A DNA stretch of 35,473 bases, from contig JABVXV010000485.1 in NCBI GenBank assembly GCA_013365325.1, forward strand, positions 1 to 35,473, written 5' to 3'. Within the stretch, counting starts at the first letter, position 1; each line of letters begins with the position of its first letter. The notes under the pieces are model-generated. The model worked only from the letters and a program-made list of their open reading frames with translations, was not told where the DNA came from and ran no database searches. The translations under genes and the position numbers were made by a program. The DNA comes from Dipetalonema caudispina (Eukaryota > Nematoda > Chromadorea > Rhabditida > Onchocercidae). Shown here in pieces: positions 10,501 to 23,936 of this stretch.

Positions 10501-13500
10501 CATTCATTGTTATTGAATAAATGGATTGATAACTGTCACCAAAGTGGCACCATGAAGTATTTGATGATAATTATTTCAATTATGTATTGATAATCATTAA
10601 TAAGTGGCAAATTTACATGTTTAAATGATCAACAAGTGATTTCAATAAAATTAACAAGATGTAGCCAACATGTAGGTAAAATTCAATACCATCATGAATA
10701 TTTTGATAAATTATTAAGAATTACATTAAATTACTATCTAATCAAACAATTTCATCAACAATTTTGAAAAAGATGGAAGAAATAAAAGATTAAATGACGG
10801 AAACGATGATCAAAAGACAAGGGAAAGTTTTTTAATTAAGCATTTCAAATTATTATTTGTTATTTTAAATGAATTTTTGTTTACAAAAATGAAAATTCCA
10901 CCTCTTAAATATTTATTCTTACTTTCAATTCATAAACTTTCAATGAACTTCTATAAAGCTATAGAAAACAGAAGCTATAATCTATGAATTCCGAAATAAT
11001 AACAACAATTAAACTAAAGAAAAAATAAAAAATTCCTTGTTAATGATAATCATTACACTAATTTTAGTCCTTTGCCGTAATAAATTATTACTCGTACAAT
11101 GGAATATTTTAATGGACTGATCAATTAATTGTAAAGAAAAAAAAAACTTAAACATTAAATGATCAAGATGGAAATATAAACAAAAGAAAAAAAAAAAAGA
11201 TTAATGATTACTAAAAAAAAAGTAATGATATTTGATAGAATGAAGAAGAGAAAAGATGCGAATATGCATATAAAACTATTTAATCTTTTAATACTGAATT
11301 AAATGAAAGGATATCTAATATCAATATTTCTACTACTTTTGCTTTTACTACTACTATTACTGCTATTATCTCCAATTCGATCATCTTTACTAATATTTCA
11401 TCTCTTACGAAAAGTGCGATCATTTCAATGAAGTTCAGCTCATTTATTAGATATATGAGCCTATTTACAGCATTATAACTTAATAACATATTTGAAATGA
11501 AGAAGAAAATAAAAAAAAAAAAAAAGCAACTTAATAATGCATATGTTAACAAAGATAAAATACCAATATTTGAAATGTTATAGAAGAATTTCTTCTTTTT
11601 TTTGGATGTTTTTTAAAAAGTAAATTATTGAAAATTTTTTTCTTTTCCAATAAATATTTAAATGAATGGAAGAATTCATACATGTGTTAAAGGCGAAAAC
11701 GTACCTTTGAAAAAAAAAGGATAAACTACAATGATGTAAGAAACTATATGATATATATTTCATTAAAAAATCGAAAAAAAGAAAAAATAATAATATCTGT
11801 TACTATGTTTCTATGTATTGGTTTATTTTCGATTTTATTAAAAAAACAAAAAAAAAAAAAAAAAAAAAAGAACAAAAAACAAAACAAGATTTTCCCAAAT
11901 GCAAAAAGTTCACTTTTTTTTTTGGAGTTTTTACTTTATTTATGTCAGCAACATACGTATTAAGTGAAATTCCAGTTCTAATGCTAGAAGTGCAGAAAAT
12001 TTTGCTTAAATTTCTGCATATTTTCATTTTTTTTTTTAAATGCCATTCATTTTAATCATATTTGGTAAACAATCGAAGTGATAAAGTTAGAAGATGATAA
12101 TTTGAATGATCTGATTTAAAATATGCTGAAATGTGGCTATAAGTTTTACGCTAATAACTTTTCCTCTTCCCAATTATTTTAAAACTTAGTAATAATAAGC
12201 AATGCTGTTGAAAGCTGAATTACTCTGTATTTATCTTCTCAATAATATAGAATGGGAAAATTAGAGATAAAAAGAATTAACAAAAGATTATGTTATTATT
12301 GTTCTTCAAATTTCAAATTTTAATTTCATAGCTTTTAAACAAATATTATATTTATCCTTTTAAAATTTCTATTATATCGTATAGTTTTGAAATATCCTTT
12401 TGATTTTAAAAATCATTTTGCTATCCTAGTTTATCTTTAGCTGAAACAAATCTTAACGATTTTGTTTACTTGCTAAAGAAGCATAGTTTTTGCACGAATA
12501 TTCATTTTTTGTATATTGAAGTTGATATTGTCACCGAGCAAAGATGTTGTAGTTATCATTGGTCTTGTCATCGATCGAAAATATCATTGTCATCATCTTT
12601 TTTTCTTTTTTTTTTTTTTTTAATTGCTTGACTATTATTGTTGCCATTCAGAGGTAATAGTTCATTTTGTCGTCAAAATTGAAAGGTATCCTTCCTCGCG
12701 GAAGTCATCTTTTTGATGAAATATTGGTAAGAACCAGCACCTAAATCAACAATTTTCGATTGCATTATTAAAGAAATATTCAGATGAAATAGATGACATG
12801 AGAAAGAAAAAATTCTATTTCTATTAGAATATATAAGGGACTGTCTCGATGCAAAATATAATTGTGAAGTCAACATCTTCAGATAATTTAACTTAATTGG
12901 AGAGGACTATGATAATTTAAAAAAAAATCACGCTAATTAATTAAAATTTCCTTCACAGTTATTTGAGAACAAAAAACTAAATTAAACACTTTTTTTGATA
13001 TTGTCAAATTGCGACTATTTAACTTTTCTTGGAGTTAAAAGCACATTATGTTCACTAATTCTTTCACTTCTATCGTAAATTCCAATCTGCTAGTGCTAAC
13101 GTTTAGAATTTTCAATAAAAAAAAGTAAATAATAAGAGAAAGATTGAAGTTTACCATTAAAGTTACCAAAAAAAAAAAGTCAAACTTAAGTAAATGTGGC
13201 TATTAAAATTTAGATTGCCAAAAAAAAATTGCAAGACTTTCTAATTTTATAAAAAAGAGTTTTGATAATAATGTTTCAGTAATGTTTTCATCAAAGTATA
13301 GATGTAACCGTGCGTATGATAATTGGATATGATTATTTAGTAATCATTTAATTAATAATAGTATTTTAATTATACTAATGTGTTTGATTGCCCATTCAAT
13401 AGCGAAATTTCTAATACAAAAATTCGAGAAAAATTTCTTCTGAAACATCAGAGAATTTCATTTGAATGCAATTATGGTTTGTGGATGATTTGAATAGTTT

Positions 13501-14134
13501 GAGTGGAAAATATTTCGTGCAATAAATATTTATTATAAGCAATTCTAAATTTAAAAAAGTAAAAAACTTTTAAATTAAACTAAATCGAAGTTATTTGCGG
13601 TAAAAATCGCGTCTTTCTTGAAAATACAACAATAACAATGCTAGCAGTAATAAAACTGCTCGTTTCATTCAATGTTTCTCTCGAAAATGTTGAATGATTT
13701 TGTTTTTTCTCCTTCAATTATTGGAAATAGTTTTTTGCTAACTTATTTCCGTTCTGCTCGTTATGAATTCATATGACCTAAGGTTAAATTTCAATTGCAA
13801 ATATCCAATTTAATTATTGACATTTTCACTGAAGTGATGTCATTTCTCATAAAAAAGCAAAATATCCGCAAGATGACATGTAAATATATGTATTATATTC
13901 GAATTACAAAAATTTTTTTTAATTTTGAAAATTACAAGAAATTTTTGTAGAAAAAAAATCTATTTTTGGAAACTATAAAAAAATCCATTTTTCTTTCCAA
14001 ATTTTGAATTTTAGGTAAATTTTGAAATTATTCAACAGATGATGTGCATATAATTGGTTTTTACAATGACGAAATTCAGAAAATAACTCAAAAAACAAAG
14101 AAGAAAAAGTAAAATAGGAAAGAAAAAAGTGCTG

Positions 14135-14168
14135 AACTTTTATATCAGCTATAGCTGATATAAAAGTT
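14135..14168. repeat. 34-bp perfect palindrome
   Basis: The sequence equals its own reverse complement over 34 bases, centred between 14151 and 14152 on CTATAG. It could form a spacer-free cruciform or act as a symmetric protein-binding site. It lies in noncoding spacer. Confidence 0.95.
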
Positions 14169-17100
14169 GATGTATACAAGATTGCGAAACAATGCGAATC
14201 AATATACCATTTCCAATATGAGTAAAATTTTTGTTTTTATAATGATATATTTGAAGTGATGAATCGAAATGCAAACAAAATGATTGAATTTGGGATTCCA
14301 TCTTAAAAACAATAAATTGTATGAAATCAATGTTTTCATTCGACTAAATGACTGAATGTGGTTATAGCATTTCTTTCACTCTTAATTTTTGTTGATTTTT
14401 TGGATCATAAAATTGAAGATTAAATGATTCGTTGATCTTCGATTCCAGTCACAGACTTAGAATGATGAAGAAGTAATAAACGAACTCATTATCATACTAA
14501 AGTTTTCAGAATTTACACTAATCTTTTGAATTTTGCATAAGGACTCTTGAGTGACTGTTTTCTTTTTTATTTTTTGTGAAATACAAGCATATCAATTTTT
14601 TTACCTTTTTTGGTTGTTGTGAAAATACAAAGAAAGAAAAAAAATCTTCCAATTTAAAAAAATATTTTCTGTGCTTCTGTGGATTTGAAAAGTTTTAAAT
14701 TTATTTAGGATTCATTAAATTTATATCTTCAGCCGGAACTGTTAACAAATCATTGATATGCTACATTTGCAATGAACATTATGCTCACTTTTATGTAAAA
14801 AAAAGATCGTTGAATTTTGAAGTTTATTAATGGCAATGGAAGGAAATGATGTAACAACAAGGGCAAAGAAATATATTAAGAAGATCACGAATTATGATTT
14901 TAAATATTGCCATTCTTATTTTTCGATATGAAACAAAAATTCTTTCCAAAAATGAAATATGTGCAAGATGTAATGGAGTATTTCTGAATTAAAATTTTCA
15001 AATTTTAATATCCGAAATAAGAAAAATAATTTAGTATCACAAAGAATACGATGAGACATGAAAAAAGGGATACTTGTAGCTAAAGTAATATTTAGGAAAA
15101 GTTGATATGCAAAAGCCAAGAATGGACGGCGCAAAAGATTGACGTTTTAATAATTTAAAAAAGTATTCACAAACACAGAAAAAAATTTGCCGCAATTTTT
15201 ACACAAGTTTGTTTAAAATGTATATCTCTCTTTGTTTTACTTACTTTTTTGATTAAAAAAAAAAAATGGAAAATTTTTCACAATATGAATCTCAACAATT
15301 TAAAAAAATCAGTGATCATTTTGCCTATTCTAATCACATCCTGCATTAAGGTCAGGAGGATAAATTACGATTTTGGTAAATCGTTTTCCTTGAAATTTTT
15401 TTTCGAATTTAAGTCAATGGTAAGGAATTGAGGAAGTGAAATACGATGAGATTTATATGCAGATATCTATATATATAGTTCATCCAGCCTGATTTAATTT
15501 CATTTGAATTTGATTTTTGATCATAATGATTGAAGGGTAAGTCTTTTTTTCTTTTAATTTTTCCATTTAAAGATTGCACGTGAGTGGGAATGTTTGTAAA
15601 ATTAATCAAATAGCGATCAGTGGGCAAAATTTGCTTTATTTAATTGTATAATATAAAATTTTGTCATGGACTTTTTTTTTCATTTTGAATACAAGAATCA
15701 AAGTAAATGATCAATGGGCATGTTAAAAGTTCAAGAATTATGTTTTTACTTTTTCATATATATTATCAGCTATACTGAGTATCAGAAATTTCGATTCGAT
15801 TGATCACTTTAACTGTAGAAAACAAGGAAACATTTCCACTTTCCTTAATTATCAAAGCGATAATTGACTTCACAACTAAAGACTCCGTAATATCTATTCA
15901 ACCAATTCAATGATATCATGAATTAAAAATGAAACTGTAATACTCGATTCACATCACAGAATGCATTTATTGATGGAGTAATAACGATTCTGATCATTTG
16001 ATATTTATCGAGTTTCGATACTATCACAGTTTCGACAGTACTACATCAAGCGATCAATCAATCAGTCAATTGCTAATTGATTAGTCATACCGATACTTTA
16101 AATTTGTGCTAAAAGAATCATAAAATTGAATTGGTAAACAGTAATAGTTGATAAAGTATCCATTTTCTTTATATAATTAACTGAATGTTGTTTGAGTACC
16201 ATGCATTTTTGTATTGGTATGTCGTTGAAGTCAATTATGATCATTGGTAATGAATGGAAATGACAGAGCAGCGGAATGGAATTTTTCATTTTATGAAAAG
16301 TGAATGAAAATATTTCTAGTCGTAGTAGTAATAGTAATAGATTGAAATTGTATTTTTTGAATATTTGAAAATTTTTTCAATTTGTTGTACTCTTTCTTTT
16401 TTCTTTTCCTCATTTTTTTCCTAGTCTCTTTCTTTCTTTTTTGTAAGGAAACTTATTTTTAGCTACTTTATGTATGAAGTTACCAAACACATAACCAATT
16501 TGGAAACCACTGAAAACAACATCTTTCTTTTCTCTCCCTCTGTTTCCTCTCATCTCTCTCTCTCTCTTCTTTTTTTTTTTTTTTACTCCAAAAATTTTAC
16601 TATTAACGCTTTAAGAAAAAAAAAAAATTTACTGTTTTTTTTCTCATCTTAAACAACCATTACGATTAACTACACCATTTATTGCTGCTGTTATCATCAG
16701 CAAAAATTGTTTGTAAAATTTATTTTTTCTCCTTTTAAGCCAGTTTTTTTTTCACTAATTTTTGGTATATTATTTTTGTTTTGAAATTTTTACTATTGTA
16801 ATACTTAAATAAAATTTCAAAAAAAAAAAAAAAGGTAAAAGCGACCAATAATAATACCACAAAATTGTTTACACAATTATGCCAATTAATTTAAAGTTCT
16901 AGAAGTAGTTAATTGAAAGGTATTTATAAAATTCTAAAAAAAAAAAAAAGAAAGAAATCTTTTTAAAATTTCGTAAGAATTTCTTTTCAAGAGCAGTTTG
17001 ATAAATTATTATTCATGTTAAAATGCATTATTGATTATTTGATTAAATATCACTGGCCTTTTCCACATTACACATTAATATTCAACTGCTGGTAATATTC

Positions 17101-17592
17101 ATTTCATCATGTAGTTGGTATTTACAAATAACTAATTTGTTGCAAATTAGCAGCAAATGCCATACATATTTTTGCAAAAAATTTCATACAAGCGAACATA
17201 TAACGTATAAAATTTCTAAAAAATTAATCAGTAATTAAAAATCAATTGGTAATTGTAATTTGTGATCCTGTATTTTTTTTTTCAACCATTTTATCATTAT
17301 ATATGATAAAATGAATTAAACAAAAATTTAGCAAATCCTTAAAATTCGATTAAGTTGAATACATGTTCATAGCTAATTTTATTTTCGCATAACAAAAAAA
17401 AAAAAAAAAGTTCCCGAAAATTTATTTAAATCAAAATTAAAATTATTATTTTTGCTCAACGATTATATCATATCCTTCTTTACCTTTCCTTCTCATATTT
17501 CTTTTCCCCCTTTTCTCCGAGTGATTTGACGATCATTTCGGATGGTAATGCATTTATTTCGTTGAAACGAGTCTTCTGTTGAAAATATTTTG

Positions 17593-17621
<29 letters not shown>
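17593..17621. repeat. 29-nt A homopolymer
   Basis: An uninterrupted A run, then one G and nine more A. It generates a spurious poly-Phe reading frame on the minus strand. Confidence 0.95.
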
Positions 17622-17623
<2 letters not shown>

Positions 17624-18173
17624 AAAAAAAAGTAGTGGAAAAACATATTGGGAAAAAGAATAAGATGAGAATGGAAAAAACTGAAAGTGCTATACTACGA
17701 ATGAGATAACAACTGGAAAAAAAAAAAGCCTGGAGAAGTCGGATCGACAGGCATTTTTTTTTTTTTCCCTGGATAACAGGAAAATAGTTGAATAATTTGC
17801 TTTTTACAAACATTCCATCTAAATGTTATGCATGAAAATTGTAATAATACCATATTTTCCCCCTAAAACTAGTTCGGTCTTTTTTTTTTTTTTTTTTAAG
17901 CTTATCATTTTTTCACTCTCCTCCATCACTTTTTTTTTTTTTTTTTAATATCTTCGCAAATAGAATGTTTATCAAATAAACATATGTTATTATGTTATTT
18001 ACAAAGTAGTAGGAAGTTGTATTTTTCTTTCACATTTCAAAATCATTAACTAATTGGTAGGTATTCGTATACATTTCTGTATTTTGCGTAAACTGCCATC
18101 ATTTTTGCTTCTTTTTTTTTAATAGATCAATTTCATATAGAAGTAATTAAATTATATTCTTTAGAAATTGATT

Positions 18174-18179
18174 TTTATT
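18174..18179 (-). terminator. polyadenylation signal AATAAA downstream of the small minus-strand gene
   Basis: AATAAA on the minus strand begins 66 nt after the stop codon at 18245-18247. That is a normal distance for a short nematode 3' UTR and supports reading 18245-18444 as a terminal exon. Confidence 0.45.
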
Positions 18180-18244
18180 TTCACATTTTTCTGTACTATT
18201 TGAAGCATTCCTTGAAAGTATATATTATCTTGAACCTCGATAAA

Positions 18245-18860
18245 TCATTCTTCATCTAAACTGCTACCGGGATATATAATATAAAATTTCAATCTATTTC
18301 TCCATTCTACAAAATTTGTTAAAATTTTACGAATTATATGATTTCTTGAATGCTTTTCATTTGTATTATGTAAATTACTGAAAGTTTTTGTATGAGAAAA
18401 ATTTTTGAAAATACAATCGAAGGATGCATGCAAACAACATCTCACTGAATGTAATAAACTTGGAGAAGAATAAGAAACAATTAAAGTTACGAAATTTACT
18501 TAAATTTGACGGATCTAATCAAATTTACTTCCTTTTCTCCTCTTGAGCTAATCCTTCAACATGATTCAATTGGATAGTTGCATTTCGTGAAACAGATACT
18601 GACCGATGAATAATCATTCGGTGCAAACAACATGATAAAGCTTAAGGATGATACAGATATGGAGAGAAATACCCTGTTCCTTTCTATTCTCGACATTTCC
18701 GATTCTAATCTTTAGTTTGCTTCTGTTTACTGAAATTATGACAATGACAGCAACCGGGTCGACCATCCTGCCTTTCCGCATCTTTCCACTCCTTTTCAGT
18801 ATCATCCCTATCGAACAATTCATCAGCAGTTGCTGATGATGATGATGGTTCAGCGCTCAT
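18245..18860 (-). CDS. hypothetical Cys-containing small protein, two exons, about 109 aa
   Basis: I do not recognise a family. Exon 1 (18731-18860) starts at ATG and encodes a Ser-rich, then acidic/basic segment (MSAEPSSSS, then ELFDRDDTEKEWKD). It ends with a Cys/His cluster, GCCHCHNF, at a TTTCA|GTAAAC donor. Exon 2 (18245-18444) follows a TTACATTCAG acceptor, adds another Cys pair (RCCLH) and a basic region, and ends SSLDEE-stop. The phases agree (1 into 1), and AATAAA lies 66 nt beyond the stop. Exon 1 sits in a locally GC-richer island (18700-19010), unusual for this window. There is no clear signal peptide or membrane segment. Alternatives: exon 1 reads through the donor to a stop 18 nt later (51 aa); it splices to a distant exon; or the island is coding on the plus strand. 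Confidence 0.4.
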
Positions 18861-19272
18861 GTCACATTCACCGCCACACCGATATGGGCACAGAAACACC
18901 CATCATCCATTACAGATGACTATTTCGCAGCTTCAGATAACAGCAATCAGAATTGCACAGCTGTACGTACTCCTTCACCTCCCTTTTCCGCCCTTCCCTA
19001 GGGCCTAAGCTTTGTCAAGTATCATTTCGTCATCATTTCGCTGCTTGGCTCAATGATTCATTACCTCTTGGCTTATTGATTTGTTCGCTTTGTAACTGAT
19101 TTTATTCGTTCATGTATTATTAAACAATTACCAATAGAAAAATCAATTTATCATTTTCGTTTCCATTTCAATTTTAATTTCTAATTAAATGATTTTATTT
19201 CCTAATACACCATGCCATGTATGTTATTGTTATTATTATTAATTATTACTGTTAATATTAACTATTCTACAA

Positions 19273-19296
19273 GGAGAGAGAGAGAGAGAGAAAGAG
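19273..19296. repeat. (GA)n-rich microsatellite
   Basis: Alternating GA units with one interruption (GAAAGAGAAA) near the right end; part of a purine-rich stretch to about 19320. Confidence 0.9.
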
Positions 19297-19825
19297 AAAT
19301 AGAGGAGGGCGGTAAAGAAAGAATCATAAAAAATTAGATTTAGATGTGATATGTCGTAGAAGAGGTGATGCTTATTTAAAATTCATATGTAAAAAATGTA
19401 TGAAATTTATCGAAATCCTGCCTTACATAATGGATTTTTGTCATTGTGCGTATCCAGTCAGAAATTTATTTCATGTCACCTAAGATGAGACACTAATCCG
19501 AAAAAAGAAATTAATTTCTACTTTGGTAATTAATCAATCATCGGATAATACACAGATGAGGAATTTGAACGAACATTAAAATTGACGAAAAGGATTGTCA
19601 ACCGAAATGATGATATTTCTCTTATTTTCCTTTTAATTCCGCTTTCTCTTTTCCCCTCCCTTTTCTCTTATCAGTGATTTCTGATAGGAATCCTTCTACG
19701 CTTTCCTCATTAGCACTGAAATGACAATAATATTTGTATCCTCCAACGATTCAGTATGATTTCCTGCTGTAAATTTCTCTTTTTTGATCTTCTATTTTTC
19801 CTCTTTCTTTCTTTCTCTCCCCCTT

Positions 19826-19843
19826 TCTCTCTCTCTCTCTCTC
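19826..19843. repeat. (TC)n microsatellite in a pyrimidine tract
   Basis: About nine TC units close a pyrimidine-only stretch that begins near 19785. Confidence 0.9.
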
Positions 19844-19934
19844 GTTTGAATTGCATTAAATTAAAAATTTCAATGATCTAAGTTTCACGAATAATTTTCC
19901 TTCAATTTTATCTCCATGGATGGCATTAACATAA

Positions 19935-20030
19935 AGATGTTGTATATGTTGTGTGTATGTTTGCGTGTTATGCGTGTGTGTCTGTGGTATATATATACGT
20001 GTACTTGCGTGTATGTGTATGTCTGTGCAG
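19935..20030. repeat. degenerate TG-rich tract
   Basis: Interrupted TGTGTATG/GTGTGT units with a short TATATATA core. Reads as decayed (TG)n simple sequence; no coding frame is supported across it. Confidence 0.7.
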
Positions 20031-22562
20031 GGCGGTTCACAAAGAGGAAGAAAGGAATAAAAACGACAGGAAAAATGACGTAGGATATGCGACATCTATG
20101 TGATTGAAGATGTATGTGTCTGATACTGGAAGACAGGTACTGAAAGGTAATTTTGAAAAGGAGCGTGGTGAAAAGAATGGACTTTGATTTTAAAAATTTG
20201 TTTTACTTAATAGGAAGTAATTTTTGGAATTTGATCATTGCAAAAATGTAAAAAAAAAAAAATGTTTGTCTTTTTCTTCTATTATTATGAAATTATCTAA
20301 AGCACAAGTTCAGGTCGATTATTTTCTTTTTTTTTTTTTTTTCAAATTGACCAACTTATTAGTTGAGAGCAATTCTTTTCTTTCTTTTAAATTTGATCAT
20401 TTTAGTTGCTAATCAGTTAACTTTGTTAATTGTTGACTGATTCATCCAACAAATAATCTCGATCATAACTCACTGACTTGCCATCCATAGTTCCTCATTC
20501 ATCTCTTAACTATTTCATTGTATTTGACACTCGACTATGTTTATGTCTTTCTTTTTTTGCCTATAAACATTTTTGGCAAATAAAATTAAATAAATTGAAT
20601 TTGCATGTCAATTAAATTTTCGACGATACATACATATCATTTGCCATTATTGCGGTAACAAATTGTTAAAGCAATGAATAACGAAGCGGGGGTGGAAAGA
20701 AAAGCGGGAGAAATCCATTTTTAACTATCCGTTCAAACTCAAAAACTCATTATTTTCAACTGTTTTGTACACAATTTGCTCAAATATCCTTTTTTTTTTT
20801 TTAAATGTTAAAGTTCCAATTTGCTATGATATTTTGGTATAGGCATTAAGCGATAACTATTTAAAAATTGCGGATGTAACTATTAAAAGTCATGGGTTAT
20901 CTTCATATCACTGACCTTTCACCTTTTCTCTTTTGTTTTTCTTCATTTCAGAATTAGCGTTGAATTATAGTATGAAACGTGATAATGTTAAAAATGGAAA
21001 CAAGACAGTATGCCTTTGAAAAATGTCATAGAATTGAAAATTATTCATTTTCAATTTTAAGTTAAAGAAATTTGTTTAGTAGCAAATCGTTTTGCTTATG
21101 CTTAAATATGGCAGTTTTTTTTTTTTTTTTTTGGCTTCGTTTTGACTGGAAATATTCATTCTATTCTGTTATATGAGTAATTGGTTATATATATATATTT
21201 TTTTTTTTTTGAACTATGATGGTTGTTATCTGTTACTCTTTTACTGTAATAGAAATGTGACTAATGTATTTATTCAATTCCATTCAATAAATTATTTTTT
21301 CATGAAGCCATATTTCATATTTCCTCTTTTTCATCTACACTTCTCACGTAACCTAGAGTCAAAAAAAAAAAAAGAAAATCTAATAATTATCAAAGATATC
21401 ATAGACTGTCGATTTTCGGTTGCTTCTGAATGACATATCGTATTATCGCTGCAAGTGATCTGATATAAGTTTCAAGGATTTTATATTTCAACATTGACAG
21501 AATGTCTTTTATTTGATCCTTATTTCTCAGCAGTGATGGATAGTGCATTTAATTAAGAGGAAATTTGTGGAATATGCATCGGTTATATTGCTGTGGAATA
21601 TTCTCATTCAGCATTTTCAGTCTTAATTCCTCAAGAACTCAATTTACCTATTTCATTTTCACTAGCAAATTTTACATCATCAGTATCAAATATATTTCTA
21701 TATGTGTACAGGAGAAAATTTTATTTATGATTTTTTGATTTTTTGGGTTAGTGATTAAAAAATTTTAAATCATTCTTGATCTTTGTGCCACTGAATATTT
21801 CATCGCAATATGGAAGCAAGAATGGCCTAATTTAAGTCGAATAAATCAGAGTGAAAAACTTTCTTAGCATATTTCTTCCATTTTCTTACCCATCTAAGAG
21901 TATTTCCAGAGCTAGGAAGAACTGACATCATTTTCTTAATTTATCAACAAATAAAATCAATTGAATCCTAGGAAACAGAGCTTAGCAAACTATAATTATA
22001 TGTGATCCAAGATGCTAGTAGTTTGATAATAGTCAGTAATTTAAATTAATCGAAATGGTTCAATAATTAGAACAAATGTTTTATCAGTTGTCAAAGATTG
22101 AAAATTTATTACCTTACAGAAAATATTTTTGTTTTTGATTGAAAAAGGAACGTTGAAAAAAGTATGAGAAGCAGAGCGATAATTTTTCATGATTCATTTC
22201 ATTTTTTTTTTCCTCCTACAAATTCATATCAATAAATTAGGATGCAATCACGTGAAAATTAATATTCAAATGCATTTATTAGGTAAGAGAAAACTTTTGT
22301 TTTTTTTTTTTTGAATGTCAAATAAATTCCTTTTTTTTTTTGCGGTATAATTTCGACAGTTATTACATATCAGAAATCCCTGTATGTGTTTGCATGTTAA
22401 AATATTATTTTAGATTGTGCATTTTATGGTAATTCCAAGGATAGGAATGATTCCTGAAATTATTTCGTAAGAAAGCATATAGGAATCTTAATTGGCCGTA
22501 TTATTTGGGACCAGTTGAAATTGTAAAATGCTTTTAAGAAATAATGGATTACATTTCTTCCT

Positions 22563-22608
<46 letters not shown>

Positions 22609-23813
22609 TCGGCTATAGGAAGGATATGAGAAATATATCAACTTGATCTTAGGAGATATATTTTCTTATTTGCTTCGAATTTGTATTTGAATGAAGATCT
22701 AAATATCATACCTAACTAATATGAAAAACTATTATTCTTAGCTACGATGATTACTTTCAAATAACATTCAACTTTCGCTTTTCTTTGCTTTATTTCTCTT
22801 TCTTTTTGCTTCAAATGAGTTTAATGGTTAGTTTAATTTTATTTTTTAATCATATATGTGTATATATAACTAAACAATCCATCATTTCCTTTCACCTCAT
22901 TTTGTCATATTTATATTTTGACATCCACATCCAAGTTTGAGTTAAATTTTCAAAATGCAAAAATTCCCGTAAATATATTAGCATGAGGTTTTAATTCGAA
23001 AAATTTAGTTTGTAAATGTCAAATACTTTTGAAAGTGTTAAATCATTTAATAAATAAAAATATATGTCGTTGTCTCTTTAGTGGAATGAGAAAAAAAGAA
23101 TTGATTATCTCGGTAGAAATTGGGAATGATTTTGATGTGTAAATTGGGCCAATGAAATGAAAGCAGAAAGTATCTTGCCAGTTTTTGAATTCATCTCCAG
23201 AGGATTGAAGCGTAATGTTTGAAACATGAAATTTCCAATATTCGCTAAAATTCTTTCTCTTCTCCCTTCCAAATTACAATTGGGAAGTTGCCATGTTATC
23301 GTTGTTGTATTGCGAATAGAAAATGCTTGAAATTGTCTGAGTTGTTCTTGATTCTGTCAAAAATTCGCTTTTGCAGCCAACTACATTTTTTCATTTTCAC
23401 AACAAATTTCAAAATAATTCGTTAATTTTTTGCCAATAATGTTATTAATTTGAAAACAATTTCTTGCCAAATATATTTTGAAATTTCAGATAACAAAAAA
23501 ATCTCCGCAGTTATTCAATAATTTATTCTCAAATTATTCAATTGCTTACTTTTGAGGACGACTGTTTCATAAAATTTTGGGTCGACAAATATATGGGCAA
23601 ATTTTTTTCTTTATTCAAAAACTGGAATTAAAAAGTTCATTGAATGATTTTTTTCTTATGAAAAAAGAGGGTTCAAAGGTTAGCAACATCATCACTTCCT
23701 AGTGTTGACAAATTGATGTCCATTTTCATTTGACTCATTTGAAAAAGTAAATCAGTAAAATAAATATTTATATTGATATGATAAATTTTATTGACATATG
23801 CGTATACATCCAC
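20031..23813. other. noncoding spacer with long homopolymers
   Basis: No exon-like block with plausible splice sites was found on either strand. The longest frames run through poly-T and read as Phe runs. A slightly GC-richer purine patch at 20680-20715 carries no open frame of note. Confidence 0.5.
22564..22606. repeat. 43-nt T homopolymer, the longest in the window
   Basis: Uninterrupted T run preceded by CTG and followed by ATTCGG. There is no adjacent coding sequence or target-site duplication that would mark it as the tail of a retroposed copy. Confidence 0.95.
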
Positions 23814-23900
23814 CGAATGACCACATAAATATCCATATGTGTCAAATGACAACAATAATGTCCACATCTACCAAATGACCACATCAATGTCCACATCTAC
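23814..23900. repeat. 29-bp minisatellite, three copies plus a partial
   Basis: Copies start at 23814, 23843 and 23872. The last two are nearly identical (unit beginning CAAATGAC and ending CCACATCTAC); the first is more diverged. A partial, weaker copy precedes them. The array lies about 40 bp before a 27-nt T run and roughly 100 bp before the ATG of the 24-kb gene model, so it may be in that gene's promoter region. Confidence 0.85.
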
Positions 23901-23936
23901 AACATTTCTCTATTGCCCTACGATGACCTTGACGCA

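Larger units (their letters stand above)
9242..18173. other. about 9 kb AT-rich spacer, no gene supported
   Basis: Both strands were read for exon-like blocks flanked by splice sites, and none reaches a reportable level. The stretch holds many A/T homopolymers, a GA microsatellite (9904), three small hairpins (10442) and a perfect palindrome (14135). It lies between two minus-strand genes and would contain the promoter of the TBC1D16-like gene, but no specific promoter element can be named. Confidence 0.5.

Noticed and set aside
11303..11431. Signal-peptide-like ORF with 13 consecutive Leu
   Set aside because: The Leu run comes from an imperfect CTA/TTA trinucleotide tract; there is no acceptor upstream and no partner exon.
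12500..12876. Exon-like pieces on both strands around a small GC-richer patch
   Set aside because: Plus and minus readings are equally weak, splice phases do not join into a model, and a long T run interrupts the region.
15286..15428. Short ORF beginning MNLNNLKKSVIILPILI with nearby donor-like GT sites
   Set aside because: A hydrophobic start is easily produced by AT-rich codons; no second exon could be linked.
22564..22606. T43 tract as the tail of a retroposed gene or SINE
   Set aside because: No coding remnant, internal promoter boxes or target-site duplication is visible next to it.
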